Positions 10,055 through 18,559 of a stretch of DNA of 64,000 nucleotides are shown piece by piece (the stretch's first letter is position 1; the number at the start of each line of letters is the position of its first letter). The stretch is from positions 1,302,001-1,366,000 of the forward strand of contig CAWKDD010000001.1 of NCBI GenBank assembly GCA_963848335.1, read 5' to 3'. Origin of the DNA: Chersky-840 sp963848335 (GTDB lineage: Bacteria; Actinomycetota; Acidimicrobiia; Acidimicrobiales; UBA8190). The notes below the pieces were generated by a model that was not told the origin of the DNA, did not search any database, and was given only the letters and a program-made list of their open reading frames with translations. The position numbers and the translations under genes were made by a program.

Positions 10055-10920
10055 GACCGCGGCCCCCGGGCCATGGCGAGGACCTGCCGGGTGGCATCGG
10101 CGGCGGCGCCGGCCGCGGCGTGGGCCCCCGCGCCGTGCAGCGTGTCGGAGAACACCTCCACACCGGTCGGGGCGCGGGCCTCGATGGCGCCCAGGGCGTC
10201 GAGGTATCCCGTCAGGTCGAGCTCGCCCGCGCCGGGGAGGGCCCGGTCGTGCAACGTGGCGTGGAGAAGGTCCGCCTCGGCCTGGCGCGGCGCGTCGCTG
10301 AGCTGGACGCCGAGCACGCGGTCGCCGGGCAGGCCACGCAGGTCGTCGGGCGTGGTCCCGGTGCGGGCGCAATGCCAGGTGTCGACGTTGAGCCCGCCGT
10401 TGCTGGGCTGGGCGATGCGGACCATCTCCCAGGCCGTGGCCACGTCGGGGATCCGCGACCACGCCAACCACTCGAGGTGGACGAGCAGTCCGTGCCGGGC
10501 GGCGCGGTCGCACAACGACGCGAAGGCTTCGGCACCTTCCTCGACGGACCACGTTCCCCCCAGGACGTCGACGGCGTTGAGCGAACGGGCCCCTACCGCT
10601 TCGGCCATGCGCAGCAGGTCGTCCTGGCCGTGACAGAACACCTCCATGGTGTCGAGCTCGGCCGGGACGTGGACGTCGCCGGCGCCGGGCGTCCACCACC
10701 AGGCCGGGTCCATCTCGGCGACGACGAGGCCGTGGTCGTCGAGCATGACGCGCATCTCGGCGTCGCTGTGGCCGTCGCGCCGGGCTCGGGCGTAGTCGCG
10801 TCCCCACAGTGACACGGCGTCGTAGCCGGCGTCCGAAGCGGCTTCGAGCCGGGCGCGGAAGCTCGTGTCGCGCGGGATCGTGCCCGAGCACAGCACGAGC
10901 GAGTCAGGGCCCAGCGTCAC
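10051..10920 (-). CDS. Sugar phosphate isomerase/epimerase-like TIM-barrel protein
   Basis: A 289-residue protein of the xylose-isomerase-like AP-endonuclease-2 fold. It has the typical start (LCSGTIPRDTSFRARLEAASDAGYDAVSLWG), LVVAEMDPAWWW, NAVDVLGG, HLEWLAWS, NVDTWHCAR and QLSDAPRQ, which supply the acidic and His metal-ligand positions of the fold. It is coupled to the Gfo/Idh/MocA gene downstream, a common pairing in polyol and sugar catabolism. The exact substrate is unknown. Confidence 0.88.
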   Translation of the reverse strand: MTLGPDSLVLCSGTIPRDTSFRARLEAASDAGYDAVSLWGRDYARARRDGHSDAEMRVMLDDHGLVVAEMDPAWWWTPGAGDVHVPAELDTMEVFCHGQDDLLRMAEAVGARSLNAVDVLGGTWSVEEGAEAFASLCDRAARHGLLVHLEWLAWSRIPDVATAWEMVRIAQPSNGGLNVDTWHCARTGTTPDDLRGLPGDRVLGVQLSDAPRQAEADLLHATLHDRALPGAGELDLTGYLDALGAIEARAPTGVEVFSDTLHGAGAHAAAGAAADATRQVLAMARGPRS

Positions 10921-10965
10921 CCGTCGTACGTTACCGGGTAGCTGTCGCCTTCCCCCGGGATCGCG

Positions 10966-12315
10966 TCAGCCGAAATCGGCCCGGAAGGCGGCCAGGGCGT
11001 TGGGGAAGTCGCCGTTGGTGATGTCGTTGTCCTGCCCGACGGCCGTGTCGTTGTAGGAGAAGATGCACGTGAACCCCACGTCGTTGGCGGTGATCCAGGA
11101 GGCGAACTGGTTGATGAAGTTGGGATCGTCCCCCAGGCCGTAGCCGTCGGTACGGAAGTCGTCGGCCCATTCGGGCAGAGCGATGGCCTTTCCCTGCGCG
11201 GCGGCGAAGGTGGCCAGCCAATTGAGGCCCCACGTCTGGTTCAGCGCGTTGGTCCACGATGCTTGGGGCGTGAACGGCGTGCCCCAGTACTCGTCGTAGA
11301 CGTCGGTGCCGATGTAGTCCACGTAGGCCGATCCCGGGTAGGCCGAAGCGAGGTTCCAGCTCGAGGACCCCCCGGCGTTGGGGTTCCACACGAATTGGAA
11401 CTGCTGGCCCGGCACCGCCCGCATGGTGTCGACGATCTGGCGCCAGAACGACGCGTAGTTGAGGGCGTCGGTGTTGTTGGCCACGCTCCACGGGTACCAA
11501 GTGCCGTTGAACTCCCACCCCAGCCGCAAGACTGCGTTGGCGGCCCCGTCGTTCACCAGCGTCTGGGCCAGGATCGTGAAGTACTGGTTGTAGGCGCCGC
11601 TCGCACCTTCGGCGAGAGTTCCTCCCGAGCCGCCGGGGAGGATGGGGACCCCGAGCACGAGGCGGTACCCGGTATTGCGCCACTGGTCGAGCATCCAGTC
11701 CTCGCTGCCGCCTGCGCCGTCCATGCCGCTCCAGCCGCTCGATTGCAGGAGGTAGTCCGAGGCGAGCACGGGATGTGTCCCCGTGATCGAGGCGAATCGC
11801 GCCAGCGCACTGGGTTCTCCCGATCCGGCGTAGACGCCGAGGGGGATGGTCTTGGCGGACCTGGGTTGGCTCATGGCTGCGCCGGCCGGGATGGCCGCCT
11901 TTGCCGGAGTCTTGGCGGGGGTCTTGGACACCGTCCTGCTCGCAGGTGCCGAGCGGCGGGCCAGGGCTTCGGGCCCCGCCGCGTGGGCCGGCAGCAGGTG
12001 GGTGGTGGTGCTGGTGGTGCTGGTGGTGGTGGCCGGGACCGCGATCGTCGTAATGGGGGCCAGGACCGCGGCCTGGGTGACGGGCGGGAACGACCGTACG
12101 GCCTGATGGGGCTGGGGTGTCGTCGGTTCGGAAGTGCCGACGTCGGAAAGGTGGGTCTGGGGCGAGGACGACATGTTCACCGAGTCCACGGCCACCACCG
12201 CCGTGGCCGTCACCAGCGGCGCGGCCACGACCTTGGTGGCGGGGTGGTGCACCACGCCGCGCCTCTCGCGGCGGACGGCGTGCCGTGGGGCGGAGAATCG
12301 GATCAGGCTGAACAC
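10966..12315 (-). CDS. Secreted GH26-type beta-mannanase-like glycoside hydrolase
   Basis: A 449-residue protein from a GTG at 12315, with GGGAG-like bases six upstream. Residues 1-50 are basic then hydrophobic (export signal or anchor). Residues 55-150 are a Thr/Pro/Ala linker including a TTTSTTSTTT run. The catalytic barrel follows from about residue 155. LRLGWEFNG at 263-271 places the GH26 acid/base Glu at 268. ALPEWADD places the nucleophile Glu at 382. Family knowledge predicts endo-acting cleavage of beta-mannan or a related beta-glycan outside the cell. It is transcribed alone. Confidence 0.85.
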   Translation of the reverse strand: MFSLIRFSAPRHAVRRERRGVVHHPATKVVAAPLVTATAVVAVDSVNMSSSPQTHLSDVGTSEPTTPQPHQAVRSFPPVTQAAVLAPITTIAVPATTTSTTSTTTHLLPAHAAGPEALARRSAPASRTVSKTPAKTPAKAAIPAGAAMSQPRSAKTIPLGVYAGSGEPSALARFASITGTHPVLASDYLLQSSGWSGMDGAGGSEDWMLDQWRNTGYRLVLGVPILPGGSGGTLAEGASGAYNQYFTILAQTLVNDGAANAVLRLGWEFNGTWYPWSVANNTDALNYASFWRQIVDTMRAVPGQQFQFVWNPNAGGSSSWNLASAYPGSAYVDYIGTDVYDEYWGTPFTPQASWTNALNQTWGLNWLATFAAAQGKAIALPEWADDFRTDGYGLGDDPNFINQFASWITANDVGFTCIFSYNDTAVGQDNDITNGDFPNALAAFRADFG

Positions 12316-12511
12316 CGCGGCTCCCTGTGAACGTGTGTCACATGTGCTGCTCGTGCATCAACGCGCGCTCTTCCCTCACCTGTCACTGCATCCGGCGCGC
12401 GCCGAAAATACCTCTGCTCATCGGGGATTCGGGCAAAACGCATCGGCAATTGCCCTGCGTGTCCGACCCTAGCGATCGCCTCGCACCGTGTCGATTCACC
12501 GTCGATGCAGT

Positions 12512-12580
12512 CCGGGTGCGGGTGCGGGGGCGGCGCGGGTGCGCGGGTGCGGTGCGGCGCGGGTGCAGTCCCGGTGCGGT
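12512..12580. repeat. GGGTGCG-type short tandem repeat, G-rich on + strand
   Basis: Imperfect repeats of a GGTGCGG-like unit fill about 70 bases between the permease stop (12585) and the GH26 gene. The + strand has many G3-G5 tracts and could form a G-quadruplex. It sits just 3' of the permease gene on the transcribed strand's complement. No coding potential is evident. Confidence 0.5.
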
Positions 12581-12584
12581 GGTG

Positions 12585-14501
12585 TCAGCCCTCACCGGGG
12601 TCGGGCGATGCCGGTACATCGAGGGGAAGGTCGGGGGCGTCGGGGTCGAGCGACAGGGGCACGCGCGCCACGATGACGTCGGTGCGGGAGCGCAGGGCCG
12701 CCGACAGCAACACTTCGACATGGTTGTGCAGCACGCGGTAGCGCAGACGGGTGGGGACCACCACCGGGATCAGCACCACGATCTGCTCGTCCCGCGTCGC
12801 CCGCTCTTCGTCGATGTACTGCACGATCGGCCTCACCACCGACGCATACTCGGTGCGCAGGACGCGCAGCGGGACTCCCGGCTGCCACGCCTCCCATTGC
12901 TGACGCAATCGGTCGGCGAGGGCGGGGTCGCCGTCGCTGAAGACGACCGAGACCGCCACCACGTCGCGTCCCAGTGACATGGCCTCGGCCAGGACGCGCG
13001 ACGTCAGTCTGGAGATGCGGGTCACGGGCACGATGACCAGGGCGCGGGCCGCGGCTCGGGGGCGGGGGGGAAGGGTGCCGAACCCGAGGAGCTCGGCCAC
13101 CCGGGCGTAGTACCGGTGGACGCGGCGGAACAGGGTGACGAAGACGGCTACGGCCACGAGGACGACCCATCCCCCCGAGGTGAACTTGGAGAGGAGGAAG
13201 ACGACGGTAGACACCCCCGTGGCCAGCGCGCCCGCGCCGTTGATCACCGCCCGGCGTCGCCAGCGCGACGGGCGTGTCCGCCACCAGTGCACCACGAGCC
13301 CGGTCTGCGACAGCGTGAAACCGGTGAAGACGCCGATGGCGAAGAGCGGAATGAGTCGTTGCGTGTTGCCGTCCACCGCCACGAGCAGGCCGCCCGAGAA
13401 GAGGGCCAGGACCACGATGCCGTTGCTGAACATCTGGCGGTCCCCGCGCACCATGAAGAAGTGGGGAAGGTAATTGTCCCGGGCCAGGAGGCTGGCGAGA
13501 AGGGGCAGCCCCCCGAACGACGTGTTGGCGGCCAGGGCCAGCGCCGCGGTGATGGCCAGCGACACGACGAAGTAGGCCGCGTGCCTGCCCACGGCTTCCC
13601 CCATGATCTGGCTGAGGGCGGTCTGGCCGCTGCGGGGCTCGATGTGGAAGCGGACCGCCAAGACGGCCAGTCCCAGGAGCATGGCCCCCAGGATCAGTCC
13701 CAGGAGGGCTTCGGTGTGCTTGGCGCGGGTCTGGCGCGGCTCGCGGAACAGCGGGACGCCGTTGGCGATGGCCTCCACGCCCGTCAATGCGCTGCACCCG
13801 GCGGCGAAGGCCTTGAGGACGAGCAGCACCCCGACGGCCTCGAGACCGCTCGTGGCCACGGTGGGGTGCCCGAGCTGGGGGGCGTGGAGCGCCAGCGGGT
13901 GGACCAGCCCCACCGCCACGATGGCGAGCAGGCCCACGATGAACAGCAGCGTCGGCAACAAGAAGGCGCGGGCGCTGTCACCCAGGCCGCGCAGGTTCAG
14001 CACGGTGATGAGCGCCAGCGCGGCCAGGCACATCGGCACGGTGGCCGGGGCGAGACCCGGGAAGGCCGACGTGAGCTGTCCCACGCCCGCCGCGATCGAC
14101 ACCGACACCGTGAGCGTGTAGTCGACGACGAGCGAGGCGGCCGCCACGTGGCTGGCGTTGATCCCCAGATTGGCGCGCGACACCGCGTAGGCACCCCCGC
14201 CCGAGGGGTAGGCGTCGATGACCTGGCGGTACGACAGGACGAGGATGATGAGCAGCACCACGATCGCCCCGGTGACGGGCAGGATCAGGTGCAGCGAGCC
14301 GGCCCCCGCCACCGCCAGGACCACCAGGATGGCCTCGGGCCCGTAGGCCACCGAGGTCAGGGCGTCGAGCGACAGGGCCGAGAGCCCCTGGACCTGGGTG
14401 ATCTCCTCGTGCGACAGGTGGCTCGAGGGCAGCGGCCTGCCCACCAGGAGGCGCCACACCGACGAGGCCGCGCCTGCCCGGCCCGGGCGGCGCTCGGTCA
14501 T
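12585..14501 (-). CDS. APC-superfamily permease, KimA-like
   Basis: About 638 residues from the ATG at 14501. It has roughly twelve hydrophobic helices and then a soluble C-terminal domain of about 170 residues. The N-terminus HLSHEEITQVQGLSALSLDA, followed by LTSVAYGPEAILVVL, matches the pattern of the KimA/YdaO branch of amino-acid/polyamine/potassium permeases. In Bacillus, KimA imports potassium. Here the substrate could be potassium or an amino acid. No c-di-AMP riboswitch fits in the 99-base divergent gap. Confidence 0.82.
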   Translation of the reverse strand: MTERRPGRAGAASSVWRLLVGRPLPSSHLSHEEITQVQGLSALSLDALTSVAYGPEAILVVLAVAGAGSLHLILPVTGAIVVLLIILVLSYRQVIDAYPSGGGAYAVSRANLGINASHVAAASLVVDYTLTVSVSIAAGVGQLTSAFPGLAPATVPMCLAALALITVLNLRGLGDSARAFLLPTLLFIVGLLAIVAVGLVHPLALHAPQLGHPTVATSGLEAVGVLLVLKAFAAGCSALTGVEAIANGVPLFREPRQTRAKHTEALLGLILGAMLLGLAVLAVRFHIEPRSGQTALSQIMGEAVGRHAAYFVVSLAITAALALAANTSFGGLPLLASLLARDNYLPHFFMVRGDRQMFSNGIVVLALFSGGLLVAVDGNTQRLIPLFAIGVFTGFTLSQTGLVVHWWRTRPSRWRRRAVINGAGALATGVSTVVFLLSKFTSGGWVVLVAVAVFVTLFRRVHRYYARVAELLGFGTLPPRPRAAARALVIVPVTRISRLTSRVLAEAMSLGRDVVAVSVVFSDGDPALADRLRQQWEAWQPGVPLRVLRTEYASVVRPIVQYIDEERATRDEQIVVLIPVVVPTRLRYRVLHNHVEVLLSAALRSRTDVIVARVPLSLDPDAPDLPLDVPASPDPGEG

Positions 14502-14600
14502 CGGTTCCGGACCTCGCGCCGGGGCCCGGTCCACCACCGTGGCGACCGGTGGTGCCGGCACGGTGTTGAGGCCCCCCTCCCGCTCCGGTAGACCCTTGAC

Positions 14601-15350
14601 ATGTCCGTGCTCGAAGCCCTCGCCATCGTCGGCGCGGGCCTGGTGGCGGGGACCATCAACACCATCGTCGGCTCGGGATCGCTCATCACCTTTCCGACCC
14701 TGCTCGCATTCGGGTTCTCGCCCGTCGTGGCCAATGTGAGCAACACGGTGGGACTCGTGCCCGGTTCGCTCAGCGGCGCCGTGGCGTACCGGTCGGAGCT
14801 GCGCGGCCAGCGACCCCGCCTCGTGGTCCTCGGGGCCGGCTCGGTCAGCGGGGGCATCGTCGGCGCCATCTTGCTCCTGGTCCTGCCGGGCAGCGTGTTC
14901 CGCCACGTCGTGCCCGCCCTCATCCTGGTGGCCTGCGTGCTGGTGGCGCTGCAACCGCGCCTGTCGGCGCGTCTGGCCGCCAACCGCGACCGCCATGCCC
15001 ACGGCGGGCCCGCGCTGCTGGCGTCGGTGTTCCTCACCGGCGTGTACGGGGGGTACTTCGGGGCGGCCCAGGGCGTGATCCTGGTGTCACTGCTCGGCAT
15101 CTTCTTCGCCGACCACCTCCAGCGCCTCAACGCCGCCAAGAACGTCCTCGCCCTGCTCGTGAACGGGGCGGCCGCCGTGCTCTTCGTCGTCTTCGCCCAC
15201 GTGGCCTGGGATGCCGCCGGCCTCGTGGCCGCCGGGTCGGTGGTGGGGGGACAGGTCGGAGGCGTGCTGGGACGGCGCCTGCCGGCGCCGTTGCTGCGCG
15301 GCATCATCATCGCCGTGGGCGTCACCGCCGCCGTGGCCCTGCTCGTCTGA
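14601..15350 (+). CDS. TauE/SafE-family membrane exporter
   Basis: A 249-residue, roughly eight-helix protein. It has the internal duplication typical of the family: AGTINTIVGSGSLITFPTLLAFG near residue 16, and GGYFGAAQGVILVSLLG near 155. Family members export sulfite, sulfoacetate or related organosulfur anions, or take part in their transport. The start is at 14601, divergent from the permease. A GC-rich hairpin follows its stop. Confidence 0.88.
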   Translation: MSVLEALAIVGAGLVAGTINTIVGSGSLITFPTLLAFGFSPVVANVSNTVGLVPGSLSGAVAYRSELRGQRPRLVVLGAGSVSGGIVGAILLLVLPGSVFRHVVPALILVACVLVALQPRLSARLAANRDRHAHGGPALLASVFLTGVYGGYFGAAQGVILVSLLGIFFADHLQRLNAAKNVLALLVNGAAAVLFVVFAHVAWDAAGLVAAGSVVGGQVGGVLGRRLPAPLLRGIIIAVGVTAAVALLV

Positions 15351-15365
15351 TCCGCCCCGACCGTC

Positions 15366-15404
15366 CTCGCGCCCCACAGGGTACGTGTCGGGCCGGGGCG
15401 CGAG
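15366..15404 (+). terminator. GC-rich hairpin after TauE-type gene
   Basis: A perfect 10-bp stem: CTCGCGCCCC at 15366-15375 pairs with GGGGCGCGAG at 15395-15404, with a 19-base loop. It lies 16 bases after the exporter stop and before the LLM gene. There is no T tract, so it may be a hairpin-only terminator or an mRNA-stabilising structure. Confidence 0.45.
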
Positions 15405-15487
15405 AGGTCTCTGCGGTCGGCGGGGGAAACCCGCCATGATGGTCGGCGCCCGGGGAGACGAGGCCGCCCACGTGTGGCGGGGAGGGG

Positions 15488-16381
15488 GTGCCGGTGCGGT
15501 TGGGCATCGTGACTCCGGTGGTGAACCTCAATCCCCGCTTCGACCCCCCGGAGTGGGAGGAGCACGGCGGCATCGAGGACGTCGTCGAGGTGGCCCGAGC
15601 CGCCGAGCGCGCCGGCTACGAGTGGGTCTCGTGCCCCGAGCACGTCGCCATCCCGAGCTCCACCGCGGGTACCCGGGGCGGGCGGTACTGGGACCCGCTC
15701 ACCACCCTCGCCTATGTGGCGGCGTCGACGCAGTCCATCGGGCTGCTCTCGCACGTGCTCGTGCTCGGCTACCACCATCCTCTCGAAGTCGTGAAGCGCT
15801 TCGGCACCCTCGACATGATCAGTGGGGGCCGCGTCGTCCTCGGGGTCGGGGTGGGGTCCCTGGAGGCGGAGTTCGACCTCCTCGGGGCGCCCTTCGCCGG
15901 CCGCGGGGACCGCGCCGACGACGCCCTGCGGGCCATCCGGGCGTCGTTCTCCCGGCGCGTCCCGAGCTATGCGGGGACGCACTACGCCTTCGAGGACTTC
16001 GTGGTGGAGCCGAGCGGCGTCCAGGCGCGGGTCCCCATCTGGGTGGGGGGCCGCACCCGCCGGTCGTTGCGGCGCGCCTTCGAGCTGGCCGACGGTTGGA
16101 TCCCCTTCGGCCTGCCCCTCGACGCCCTGGGGGCGCTCCTGGCCGACGGCGCCGTGGCCGCCGCCAGGGAAGAGCGCGAGGTCCCCTTGGACGTGGTGCT
16201 CGCCCCCGAACCTCCGCTCGATCCCCTGGGCGAGCCCGAGACGGCCGCGGCCACGGTGCGCGCCTACGGCGATGTGGGGGCCACGGCCCTGGCCCTGCGT
16301 TTCCGGCACGCGTCACGCGCCCATTACGTCGAACAGCTCGAGGCCATGATGGAGGTGGCCGCCACCGCCGACCGTCGATGA
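15488..16381 (+). CDS. LLM-class, probably F420-dependent oxidoreductase
   Basis: A 297-residue luciferase-like (bacterial luciferase fold) protein from the GTG at 15488. Motifs are DVVEVARAAERAGYEWVSCPEHVAIP, LTTLAYVAASTQSIGLLSHVLVLGYHHPLEVVKR and DMISGGRVVLGVGVG, the standard LLM pattern for flavin or F420 binding. In actinobacteria most such enzymes use F420. The substrate is not predictable. It is followed by an RraA-like gene on the same strand, 80 bases on. Confidence 0.87.
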   Translation: MPVRLGIVTPVVNLNPRFDPPEWEEHGGIEDVVEVARAAERAGYEWVSCPEHVAIPSSTAGTRGGRYWDPLTTLAYVAASTQSIGLLSHVLVLGYHHPLEVVKRFGTLDMISGGRVVLGVGVGSLEAEFDLLGAPFAGRGDRADDALRAIRASFSRRVPSYAGTHYAFEDFVVEPSGVQARVPIWVGGRTRRSLRRAFELADGWIPFGLPLDALGALLADGAVAAAREEREVPLDVVLAPEPPLDPLGEPETAAATVRAYGDVGATALALRFRHASRAHYVEQLEAMMEVAATADRR

Positions 16382-16407
16382 GTGCCGGACCGTCGGTGAG
16401 TGCCGGA
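16372..16407 (+). repeat. Tandem 18-bp duplication spanning the LLM stop codon
   Basis: Two adjacent 18-bp copies (16372-16389 and 16390-16407) differ at one base. The first includes the TGA stop of the LLM gene, so the second repeats the stop context. It looks like a recent slippage or short duplication. Confidence 0.7.
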
Positions 16408-16461
16408 CGGTCTACGCTCGCCTCCCGACACCGACCCTTTCCCCATGGGGAGCAGACCTCC

Positions 16462-17109
16462 ATGCCCGGCCCCGCTCAAGACTCCACGAGGACGGCGTAC
16501 GCGGCGGAGCTGCTGGCGTTGGGGGCCGCCACGGTGGGCGAGTCCGGAGGACACGCCATGCGGGCCCGGGTCACAGCAGCGTGGCGCGGGGCGCGGCTGG
16601 CCGCGCCTGCCTACCCCGTGCGTTGCACCCCCGGCGACAACCTGGCCATCCACGTGGCGGTGGCGCGCGCTCCGGCGGGCAGCGTCCTGGCCGTCGACGT
16701 GGGGGACGAGGACGAGCTCGGCTACTGGGGGGAGGTGCTCACCACCGGCGCCGAGGCCCGCGCTCTGGCCGGTCTCGTGATCGACGGGGGGGTCCGGGAC
16801 ACCGCCGCGCTCGAGGCCCACGGCTTCCCGGTCTTCTCCACCACCGTCGCCCTGCGCGGGGCGTCCAAGCAGCGGCCCGGGGCGGTGGGCCGGCCCGTGG
16901 TCGTGGGCGGGGTCCCGGTGGCGGCGGGGGACTGGCTCGTCGGCGACGGGGACGGGGTGGCGGTCGTGCCCGCCGCCTCGCTCGAGGACGTGCTGCGCGC
17001 CGGCCGGGCCCGGGCCGACAAGGAGGACAAGATGTTCGCCTCGCTGCGCCAGGGGGCCACCACCCTCGAGCTCCTCGGGCTGGACCCGTCGCCGGTGGAG
17101 GGGGCCTGA
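16462..17109 (+). CDS. RraA-like / HMG-aldolase-fold protein
   Basis: A 215-residue protein with the RraA/demethylmenaquinone-methyltransferase-like fold: CTPGDNLAIHVAV, then AGLVIDGGVRDTAALEAHGFPVFS, then GDWLVGDGDGVAVVP. The GGVRD motif is the metal/substrate site of 4-hydroxy-4-methyl-2-oxoglutarate and oxaloacetate aldolases. True RraA proteins that bind RNase E are shorter (about 160 residues), so an aldolase/lyase role in organic-acid metabolism is more likely. It converges on the hydroxyacid dehydrogenase gene. Confidence 0.82.
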   Translation: MPGPAQDSTRTAYAAELLALGAATVGESGGHAMRARVTAAWRGARLAAPAYPVRCTPGDNLAIHVAVARAPAGSVLAVDVGDEDELGYWGEVLTTGAEARALAGLVIDGGVRDTAALEAHGFPVFSTTVALRGASKQRPGAVGRPVVVGGVPVAAGDWLVGDGDGVAVVPAASLEDVLRAGRARADKEDKMFASLRQGATTLELLGLDPSPVEGA

Positions 17110-17138
17110 ACAGCGCCGCCTCCGGGGCGCCGACGGTC

Positions 17139-18089
17139 TCAGACGGTGACGAGGTTCTCGGGCCGCCGCCCGGCGAGCACCTCGCCCACGCCCCGGCACG
17201 CCACCCGGGCCATCTGGGTCCTCGTGGCGTGGCTGGCGCTGCCGATGTGGGGGAGCAGCACCGTGCGGGGGGCGCTCAGCAGGCGGGGATGCACCTCGGG
17301 CTCACGCTCGTAGACGTCGAGGCCCGCCGCGAACAGGGTTCCCGCGTGCAGGGCTTCGGCCAGGGCGCCTTCGTCGACGACGGGCCCCCGCGCCGTGTTC
17401 ACCAGCACAGCGCGCCGGTGCAGCAGGGCCAGCTCCCGCGCGCCGATCATGTGCCGGGTGGCGTCGGTCAACGGGACGTGCACGCTGACCACGTCGGACG
17501 CCACCAGAAGGTCGTCGAGCGAGGCCACGTACCCCGGCATTCCGGTGGGGTGGCGCGTGTGGTGCAGGACCTGCATGCCGAAGCCCGAGGCGCGGCGGGC
17601 CACCGCGCCCCCGATGCGGCCGTAGCCCACCAGCCCCAAGGTGGCCCCGTGCACGTCGTGGCCGAGGTACTGGGTGATGCCCCAGCCCGGCCAGTCCCCG
17701 TTGCGAAGGTCACGCTCGGCCTCCGACGCCAGGCGCGACGCGGCCAGGATCAACAAGAACGCGAGGTCGGCCGTGGTCTCGTCGAGCACACCCGGGGTGT
17801 TGCACACGGCGACGCCCAGCCGACCGGCGCTGTCCACGTCGATGTTGTCGTACCCGACCGCCACGTTCGCCACCACCCGCAGACCGCCCGCCGCGCCCGC
17901 CCGCAGCACCTCGTCGTCGATGCGATCGGTCAGCAGGCAGATCACGGCGTCGACCGTGGCGGCCAGCTCCACGAGCTCGTCGTGGGTGTAGGGCGTGTCG
18001 TCGGCGCGCCGGACCAGCTCGTGGCCGACGCCCACCAGAGGGTCGAGCCCCCCTTCGGGGAGCCGCCGGGTCACGAGGATGCGCGCCAC
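17139..18089 (-). CDS. D-isomer-specific 2-hydroxyacid dehydrogenase (glyoxylate/hydroxypyruvate reductase-like)
   Basis: A 316-residue protein from the GTG at 18089. The NAD motif is LGLVGYGRIGGAVARR. The catalytic Arg is in VNTARGPVVDE, the Glu in LDVYEREPEVH and the His in LLPHIGSAS. This set is characteristic of glyoxylate/hydroxypyruvate reductases, which interconvert a 2-oxoacid and a D-2-hydroxyacid. It follows the cupin gene by 11 bases and is presumably co-transcribed with it. Confidence 0.92.
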   Translation of the reverse strand: MARILVTRRLPEGGLDPLVGVGHELVRRADDTPYTHDELVELAATVDAVICLLTDRIDDEVLRAGAAGGLRVVANVAVGYDNIDVDSAGRLGVAVCNTPGVLDETTADLAFLLILAASRLASEAERDLRNGDWPGWGITQYLGHDVHGATLGLVGYGRIGGAVARRASGFGMQVLHHTRHPTGMPGYVASLDDLLVASDVVSVHVPLTDATRHMIGARELALLHRRAVLVNTARGPVVDEGALAEALHAGTLFAAGLDVYEREPEVHPRLLSAPRTVLLPHIGSASHATRTQMARVACRGVGEVLAGRRPENLVTV

Positions 18090-18100
18090 GGGGGTGCCGA

Positions 18101-18484
18101 TCAGTGGTTGGTGTAGTCGATTGGCCCTGAGTCCTTGACGCCGATGGCGAAGCAGAAGCAGTGGATGGGGGCGTGGCCGCTCACGGGACGGAGGCTGTGC
18201 ACCTTGTCCGGGGGGATGTGCACCAGGTCGCCCTGGGCCACGGGCCGGTCTTCGCCCTCGATGGTCATGATGCCGCGCCCCGAGGTCACGTAGTAGAACT
18301 CGTGCGTCGGGTGCGAGTGCGGGTGGACGTACCCGCCCCCGGCCACTTCGAACTCGTTGACGAGCTCGAGGAAGCCCCCGTCGGTGATCTCTTTCATCTC
18401 GCGCGACTTGAACAGCCACCACACCGGGACCGTGCCGTTGTGCTCGACCACGGGCTCCACGTCCTCGATGCTGCGCACGTCCAT
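18101..18484 (-). CDS. Single-domain cupin protein
   Basis: A 127-residue cupin with metal-binding motif 1 as HPHSHPTHEFYYV (His/His/Glu ligands) and motif 2 around LVHIPPDKVHSLRPV. Small cupins of this type are isomerases, dioxygenases or ligand-binding proteins. Its neighbours (2-hydroxyacid dehydrogenase downstream, ureidoglycolate-lyase-like gene divergent) suggest a role in small organic-acid metabolism, but this is an inference from position. Confidence 0.88.
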   Translation of the reverse strand: MDVRSIEDVEPVVEHNGTVPVWWLFKSREMKEITDGGFLELVNEFEVAGGGYVHPHSHPTHEFYYVTSGRGIMTIEGEDRPVAQGDLVHIPPDKVHSLRPVSGHAPIHCFCFAIGVKDSGPIDYTNH

Positions 18485-18559
18485 GGCCTCGTCCTCCTCG
18501 TTCCTGTTTCCCCACGCCGTAGACTGAGGGCGCTGTCAGCGTAGATCAGGGGGGTGGCA

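Noticed and set aside
12316..12511. Possible c-di-AMP or other riboswitch ahead of the GH26 gene
   Set aside because: No conserved core of the ydaO or any other riboswitch class was found.
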